In this document: positions 59,661-64,000 of the stretch, piece by piece | Numbering within the stretch: position 1 is the stretch's first letter | Layout of the letters: each line of letters opens with the position of its first letter | From: Candidatus Kaistella beijingensis | GTDB taxonomy: Bacteria > Bacteroidota > Bacteroidia > Flavobacteriales > Weeksellaceae | Reading direction: 5' to 3' | Length of the DNA: 64,000 nt | Assembly: GCF_020084865.1 (NCBI RefSeq) | Contig: NZ_CP071953.1 | Coordinates: 992,001-1,056,000, forward strand | The notes under the pieces: model-generated | Told to the model about the DNA's origin: nothing | What the model saw: the letters and a program-made list of their open reading frames with translations, nothing else | Database searches by the model: none | Position numbers and translations under genes: made by a program

Positions 59661-60251
59661 ATGAAAAACCTCTTCACAAAACGTTTCCAATATTACAAGG
59701 AACTTGGTGACAAAACTTTTTCTCAACTCAGTGACGAACAGGTTTTGTGGCAATATAATCCTGAAAGTAACTCCATAGCAACCATTGTGAAACATCTTTC
59801 GGGAAATATGCTTTCAAGATGGACTAATTTTTTAATGGAAGACGGCGAAAAAAATTGGCGAAACCGCGATTCCGAGTTTGAAAACAACATCAAATCAAAA
59901 GAGGAAATGCTTGAAATTTGGGAAAAAGGTTGGACGGTTTTTTTTGAGGCCTTAAACCAAATTCAAGAAGAAACTTGGCAAAAAGAAATCACGATTCGGG
60001 GTGAAAAACATTCCGTTTTGGATGCGGTTTTGAGACAACTTGCGCATTATCCTTATCATGTCGGACAAATTATTTACATCGCTAAAATGTTGAAAAATGA
60101 CGATTGGAAAACACTTTCCATCGCTAGAAACCAATCACAGGAATTCAATATCGAAATGCTGAAAAGGCAAAATCCTGAAGAAATTCAACAAAACTCCTCG
60201 CCTGTTTGTTATGCTGAAAGCGATGAAGTTCGGGAGGAGTTTAAAAATTGA
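59661..60251 (+). CDS. DUF1572 (DinB superfamily) protein
   Basis: 196 residues from the ATG at 59661. The open frame is longer upstream but only through the heptamer array, so the later start is chosen. IVKHLSGNMLSRW and LAHYPYHVGQIIYIAKM give the three-His metal pattern of the DinB/YfiT fold in the DUF1572 branch, whose members are suggested to be metal-dependent transferases. Cytoplasmic. Its leader is almost entirely repeat. Confidence 0.87.
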   Translation: MKNLFTKRFQYYKELGDKTFSQLSDEQVLWQYNPESNSIATIVKHLSGNMLSRWTNFLMEDGEKNWRNRDSEFENNIKSKEEMLEIWEKGWTVFFEALNQIQEETWQKEITIRGEKHSVLDAVLRQLAHYPYHVGQIIYIAKMLKNDDWKTLSIARNQSQEFNIEMLKRQNPEEIQQNSSPVCYAESDEVREEFKN

Positions 60252-60327
60252 AATTTCTGATATAAATCACTTCTGATATAAATCAACACTTTCTATTATT
60301 TCTCTTTTTGTTGTTGTCATTAATTTT

Positions 60328-60930
60328 ATGTCACCAAATTCTTGCGATATGAAAATAATGGCAGGTGTTCAGAATCTAGAACAGGTTTTACACGATTTAA
60401 AGACTAAAAAAAGACTCAGCTTCAACGAAATTTGTGATTTGCTTTTCACGTTCGAGTACGATGATTTCAACAGAATTTTCCCACTTTCGAAAACGGAAGT
60501 TCCCAACGAGACTTATGTGCGAATTCCCGTTTACAATGATGAATTTGTGGCAATTCTCATGCTTTGGGGAATTGATAACTGCACCGCGATTCACGACCAC
60601 AGCAATTATGACGGCAGAATTAAAGTTTTGAAAGGCAGTCTAACCGAAGTAAGCTACCGCGAAAATTCCAATTTTATAGAGTATGATTCCCGCGCTTTTG
60701 CTCATGAAGGCGACATTTTCCCCGAAGAATTTGGCGGAATTCATTCCATCATTAATAATGCAGATGAAATTTCGGTAAGTCTGCATATTTACAGAACCGA
60801 TAAATTGAATTTAGAAGGCGTAAGAGTTTTTGATACTGAAAACCGCAGAATCGGTTATCTTTCAGACAAGGCGACTTCCTGTTCGTGGAATTTGGAAAAT
60901 GAGGCTTATCAAAAGGTTGTTGAAATATAA
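60328..60930 (+). CDS. Cysteine dioxygenase family cupin protein
   Basis: 200 residues (or 193 from the later ATG at 60349). The cupin core shows the iron-binding IHDHSNYDGRIKVLKGSLTEV and the second motif FGGIHSIINNADEISVSLHIY, the pattern of cysteine dioxygenase-type enzymes that oxidise cysteine to the sulfinate. The distal Cys-Tyr cofactor cannot be confirmed. A 16-bp direct repeat (TTCTGATATAAATCA) lies just upstream at 60256-60287. Confidence 0.82.
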   Translation: MSPNSCDMKIMAGVQNLEQVLHDLKTKKRLSFNEICDLLFTFEYDDFNRIFPLSKTEVPNETYVRIPVYNDEFVAILMLWGIDNCTAIHDHSNYDGRIKVLKGSLTEVSYRENSNFIEYDSRAFAHEGDIFPEEFGGIHSIINNADEISVSLHIYRTDKLNLEGVRVFDTENRRIGYLSDKATSCSWNLENEAYQKVVEI

Positions 60931-60936
60931 TTTTTC

Positions 60937-61270
60937 AGCCACATTCGCATAGAAATAGAGTTTAAAACTATGTGACTATGTTGCAATGTTTATTTTCAAT
61001 TCGAAGTTTTTTTCAAATACAATTTTTTTAGCCACATAGGCACATAGAAAAGAGTCTAAACCTATGTGACTATGTGGCAATGTTTATTTTCAATTCGAAG
61101 TTTTTTTCAAATACAATTTTTTTAGCCACATAGGCACATAGAAAAGAGTCTAAACCTATGTGACTATGTGGCAATGTTTATTTTCAATTCGAAGATATTT
61201 TTGAAGTACATTTTTTTTAGACACATAATCGCATAGAAAAGATTTTAAATCTATGTGCCTATGTGGCATG
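60937..61270 (+). repeat. Tandem 94-bp hairpin repeat (four copies)
   Basis: Units start at 60937, 61030, 61124 and 61219, a period of 93-95 bp. Units 2 and 3 are identical. Each contains GCCACATAG..CACATAG facing CTATGTG..CTATGTGGC, a 17-bp stem with one mismatch, and an AT-rich linker with CAATTCGAAG. The whole 403-bp gap 60931-61333 consists of this array plus the mtaB promoter. Confidence 0.85.
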
Positions 61271-61313
61271 GTTTATTTATAATTTCAAAAATTAATCCCT
61301 TAAAAATTTTCCT

Positions 61314-61321
61314 TAAATTTG
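61314..61321 (+). promoter_or_regulatory. -7 promoter box for mtaB
   Basis: TAAATTTG, 12 bp before the ATG. Confidence 0.65.
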
Positions 61322-61333
61322 CACTCTTAATTT

Positions 61334-62683
61334 ATGGAAAATTCAACCACCAAAACCGCTGCTTTTCACACTCTTGGCTGCAAATTAAATTTTGCGGAAA
61401 CATCAACCATTGCAAGACAACTCACTTCCGCAGGTTACGAAAAGGTAAGTTTTGACGATAAAGCAAATGTGTACGTTATCAACACTTGTTCAGTAACAGA
61501 AAATGCGGACAGAGAATGTAAACTACACGTAAAGCGTGCCATGAAAGCCAATCCTGAAGGTTTGGTGGTGATTTTAGGTTGTTACGCACAGTTAAAACCA
61601 GAAGAAATTTCTCAAATTGAAGGCGTTGATTTGGTTTTGGGAGCGAAAGAAAAGTTCAATATTTTGAGTTATCTTGAAGATTTGCAGAAATCTGAAAATC
61701 AAGGGATTGTTCATTCCTGCGAAATTGACGAAACGGATTTTTTCATCGGAAGTTATTCCATCGGTGACCGAACACGAGCTTTTTTGAAAGTTCAGGATGG
61801 TTGTGATTACAAATGTACGTATTGCACGATTCCTTTGGCCAGAGGAATTTCTCGTTCCGACACGATCGAAAATGTGGTGAAAAATGCGCAGGAAATTGCT
61901 GCGAAAGGAATTAAGGAAATTGTTTTAACAGGCGTAAACATCGGAGATTACGGAAAAGGTGAATTCGGAAATAAAAAACACGAACATACTTTTCTTGACT
62001 TAATTTCTGAACTTGATAAAGTGGATGGAATCGAAAGAATCCGAATTTCCTCGATCGAACCCAATCTTTTAAAAGACGAAAGCATCGAATTGGTTTCCAA
62101 ATCGAAAAGTTTTGTGCCTCATTTTCACATTCCTCTTCAAAGCGGAAGCGATGAACTTTTGAAGAAAATGAAACGCCGTTATCTGACGAAACTTTACACC
62201 GACCGAGTTGCAAAAATCCGTGAAGTGATGCCCGATTCCTGTATTGGAGTTGATGTGATTGTTGGTTTTCCGGGAGAAACGGAAGAGGAATTTTTAAAGA
62301 CTTACAACTTCTTGAACGAGCTTCCGATTTCTTATCTGCACGTTTTCACCTATTCGGAAAGAGAAAACACGGAGGCCGCAGAAATGGATGGAATCGTCCC
62401 GATTTCCGAAAGAAAAAAGCGAAACAAAATGTTGCGCATTCTTTCCGAGAAAAAGAAAATGGCATTTTATCAAACCCAGATTGGAAAGACTTTACCTGTT
62501 CTTTGGGAACATGAGAATAAGAGTGGTTTAATGTACGGTTTTACCGAAAATTATGTTCGCGTACAAAAACCTTTTGAGGAAAATTCTGTTAACCAAATTG
62601 AATTCTTAAAACTCAATAAAGTTGAAAACGACGGAACAGTTTCTGTGATGCCTGTGTTTGAAGAGTTTTTGGCGAAGGTTTAG
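61334..62683 (+). CDS. mtaB: tRNA t6A37 methylthiotransferase MtaB
   Basis: 449-residue radical SAM enzyme adding a methylthio group to t6A37 in ANN-decoding tRNAs. The N-terminal UPF0004 domain has Cys in TLGCKLNFAETS, NTCSVTENAD and GCYAQ, and the radical SAM cluster is in VQDGCDYKCTYCTIPLARG. The C-terminal TRAM-type domain covers about 375-449. The TLGCKLNFAE start is the MtaB rather than RimO/MiaB form. Confidence 0.95.
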   Translation: MENSTTKTAAFHTLGCKLNFAETSTIARQLTSAGYEKVSFDDKANVYVINTCSVTENADRECKLHVKRAMKANPEGLVVILGCYAQLKPEEISQIEGVDLVLGAKEKFNILSYLEDLQKSENQGIVHSCEIDETDFFIGSYSIGDRTRAFLKVQDGCDYKCTYCTIPLARGISRSDTIENVVKNAQEIAAKGIKEIVLTGVNIGDYGKGEFGNKKHEHTFLDLISELDKVDGIERIRISSIEPNLLKDESIELVSKSKSFVPHFHIPLQSGSDELLKKMKRRYLTKLYTDRVAKIREVMPDSCIGVDVIVGFPGETEEEFLKTYNFLNELPISYLHVFTYSERENTEAAEMDGIVPISERKKRNKMLRILSEKKKMAFYQTQIGKTLPVLWEHENKSGLMYGFTENYVRVQKPFEENSVNQIEFLKLNKVENDGTVSVMPVFEEFLAKV

Positions 62684-62705
62684 AAGCTTAATGATTTATA
62701 AAATT

Positions 62706-62732
62706 GAACGCGCCTTTCGGCGCGTTCCTACG
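62706..62732. terminator. Hairpin between mtaB and ppk2 (CTACR-flanked, copy 3)
   Basis: GAACGCGCC (62706-62714) pairs with GGCGCGTTC (62719-62727), followed by CTACG. It could act as a bidirectional terminator but has no T-tract on either side. It matches the layout of the hairpins at 28074 and 50530. Confidence 0.55.
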
Positions 62733-62733
62733 C

Positions 62734-63537
62734 TTAATCAATATCTTCGTGTTTTAAAACCTCTTCATTTTTAACCTGATACGGAATATTTTCTAAAATA
62801 TATTCTAATGATTCAATTCTTGCTTTCGATTTTCTGTTGGCTTTGAAAATTTTCCACGGCGCATATTCGGTATTGGTTTTATCGAACATTTTTTCTTTGT
62901 ATTCCGTGTATTTGTCCCACAATTCTAAAGCATTTTTGTCCACATCACTGTATTTCCATTTTTTTAGCGGACTTTCAATAATTTCTGCAAAACGTTTTTC
63001 CTGTTCGTCTTTGGAAATAGAGAAATAAAGTTTTAAGAGATAGGTTCCCGAAGTGATGATCATTCTTTCAAAATCATTCACCTGTTCCATAAAAATTCTA
63101 TACTGTTCCTCGGTGCAAAAACCGTTTACTGGTTCTACAACAGCACGGTTGTACCAACTTCGGTCGAAAAAAACGATTTCGCCCGCTTTAGGGAGCTGGT
63201 TCACGTACCTTTGGAAATACCATTGTCCCTGCTCCACTTCATCAGGTTTTGGTAACGCTACAACCCGGTGTTGACGAGGGTTTAGGTTTTCTGTAATTCT
63301 TCGGATTGCGCCACCTTTTCCTGCCGCATCCCGTCCTTCAAAAAGAACGATTACTCTTTTACTATTTTCGGCAACCCAATTCTGCATTTTGATGAGTTCG
63401 GCCTGCAATTTTGCGAGGCGGTTTTCATATTTAATGAATTTGTGGGCTTTTTCTGCATCCGGAGTTTCGTTTTGCAGTAAAGCATAAATTCCTTTTTTTG
63501 TATTTAAAGTTTCAAATTCTTCGGGGGAAATATTCAT
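62734..63537 (-). CDS. ppk2: Polyphosphate kinase 2
   Basis: 267-residue PPK2 (class I type length). Walker A is in VIVLFEGRDAAGKGGAIRRI, the lid region in NPRQHRVVALPKPDEVEQGQWYFQRY and Walker B in GEIVFFDRSWYNRAVVEPVNGF. It transfers phosphate between polyphosphate and GDP or ADP. A second PPK2 gene lies directly upstream, so two paralogs stand in tandem. A heptamer array separates them. Confidence 0.93.
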   Translation of the reverse strand: MNISPEEFETLNTKKGIYALLQNETPDAEKAHKFIKYENRLAKLQAELIKMQNWVAENSKRVIVLFEGRDAAGKGGAIRRITENLNPRQHRVVALPKPDEVEQGQWYFQRYVNQLPKAGEIVFFDRSWYNRAVVEPVNGFCTEEQYRIFMEQVNDFERMIITSGTYLLKLYFSISKDEQEKRFAEIIESPLKKWKYSDVDKNALELWDKYTEYKEKMFDKTNTEYAPWKIFKANRKSKARIESLEYILENIPYQVKNEEVLKHEDID

Positions 63538-63553
63538 GACTTAATTTTATAAA

Positions 63554-63615
63554 TGATGATTGATAAATAATGATTGACGGTGCGCTGGGAAACTCGTAAT
63601 TCGAATCTCGCAACT
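63554..63615 (+). repeat. 7-bp array between the two ppk2 genes
   Basis: Units TGATGAT, TGATAAA, TAATGAT, TGACGGT, GCGCTGG, a 6-nt piece, then CGTAATT, CGAATCT, CGCAACT. Two unit families are joined in one array. It reaches to within two bases of the stop codon of the upstream gene. Confidence 0.7.
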
Positions 63616-63617
63616 CA

Positions 63618-64000
63618 TTAAAGGTCGATTTGTTTTACCATTCGGAAATAACGCTGAACCACATTCGGATCAGGATTCAAACTTACCGTTGCATGATCTT
63701 TTCCTTCATAATCGAAAAGTGAAAGAACATATCGAATCGCTTCAAGTCTCGCATTCTTTTTATTGTCGGATTTCACAATCACCCACGGTGAGAAAGCGTT
63801 GTGCGTTCTGCTGAACATTTGGTCTTTGTAAAAAGTAAATTGATCCCAAAGTTCCTGTCCTTTTTCGTCAACCGGAGAATATTTCCACATCTTTAAAGGA
63901 TTTTTCAAACGACGGTTAAAGCGGTAAAGCTGTTCATCTTTATTAACGGAGAACCAAAACTTGATGATGATTGTTCCCGCTTCATAAAGCATGTGTTCAA
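63618..64000 (-). CDS. Second polyphosphate kinase 2, C-terminal part (cut by window edge)
   Basis: The frame runs open from the window edge for about 127 codons. HMLYEAGTIIIKFWFSVNKDEQLYRFNRRLKNPLKMWKYSPVDEKGQELWD corresponds to the same segment of the neighbouring PPK2 (TYLLKLYFSISKDEQEKRF..PLKKWKYSDVDKNALELWD). The C-terminus is extended by a FDYEGKDHATVSLNPDP stretch. Walker motifs lie outside the window. Confidence 0.9.
   Translation of the reverse strand, partial: EHMLYEAGTIIIKFWFSVNKDEQLYRFNRRLKNPLKMWKYSPVDEKGQELWDQFTFYKDQMFSRTHNAFSPWVIVKSDNKKNARLEAIRYVLSLFDYEGKDHATVSLNPDPNVVQRYFRMVKQIDL

Noticed and set aside
60937..61270. Possible CRISPR array
   Set aside because: Units are contiguous with no unique spacers of constant length, no cas genes are nearby, and the dyad stem is far longer than CRISPR repeats.

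Overview
The window looks like a chromosomal segment from a low-GC member of the Bacteroidetes, most likely Flavobacteriia of the Chryseobacterium/Kaistella group (Weeksellaceae). The signs are Bacteroidetes-type promoters (-7 box TAnnTTTG) in front of many genes, almost no Shine-Dalgarno sequences, signal peptides ending in ..AQ, a type IX secretion C-terminal sorting domain, SusC/D-free flavobacterial housekeeping gene order and many short palindromic intergenic repeats. Genus is inference; nothing here (no rRNA) fixes it. No phage, IS transposase, CRISPR or plasmid gene is visible, so this is mostly core genome.

Layout. 1-1.7 kb: end of a DUF4230 gene, a small charged protein and two related stress-type proteins. 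2.1-5.6 kb: translation block thrS, infC (AUA start codon), rpmI, rplT. 5.6-7.3 kb: a T9SS-exported M28 peptidase and a decayed coiled-coil gene. 7.3-14.5 kb: complete histidine operon hisG-D-C-B-H-A-F-IE read leftward, with a 13-residue His-rich leader peptide and attenuator. 14.5-19.2 kb: three glycosyltransferases, dapD and an NlpC/P60 lipoprotein. 19.3-22 kb: prmC and small proteins. 22.1-30.7 kb: a 1970-residue alpha-2-macroglobulin-like protein, a UbiA-like membrane protein and an Omp85-type barrel. 30.8-33.3 kb: a dead toxin-antitoxin pair, recF, a dead four-helix-bundle (S23) gene and a DUF721/DciA-like gene. 33.2-44.9 kb: membrane 'SpecificRecomb' protein, mtgA, a metal-complex binding lipoprotein, tRNA-Arg(ACG), glycosyltransferases, prmA, an RNA methylase, a second methyltransferase, a ZIP transporter and a FadL-like porin. 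45-64 kb: Gly/Tyr-rich lipoprotein, proS, DUF937-OmpA protein, Nramp transporter, grpE-dnaJ, lipoprotein hydrolase, DedA, prfB, FAD oxidoreductase, GlgP-like enzyme, a nuclease-like orphan, DinB-like and cupin proteins, mtaB and two tandem PPK2 kinases.

The most unusual layer lies on top of the genes: degenerate tandem arrays of 7-, 8- or 9-bp units at roughly twenty loci. Several lie exactly between a -7 promoter box and the start codon (dapD, mtgA, the THUMP methylase, the DinB-like gene), so they form the 5' UTR. Others run into coding sequence and supply C-terminal or internal residues (thrS, prmC, a methyltransferase). Separately, a 24-nt element sits in the same reading frame inside three unrelated genes (recF, a methyltransferase, the macroglobulin), much like Rickettsia palindromic elements. 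Other repeat families (TTC-loop hairpins, CTACR-flanked hairpins, a 94-bp tandem hairpin unit, a 53-bp dispersed repeat and a two-copy structured element) fill the remaining intergenic space.
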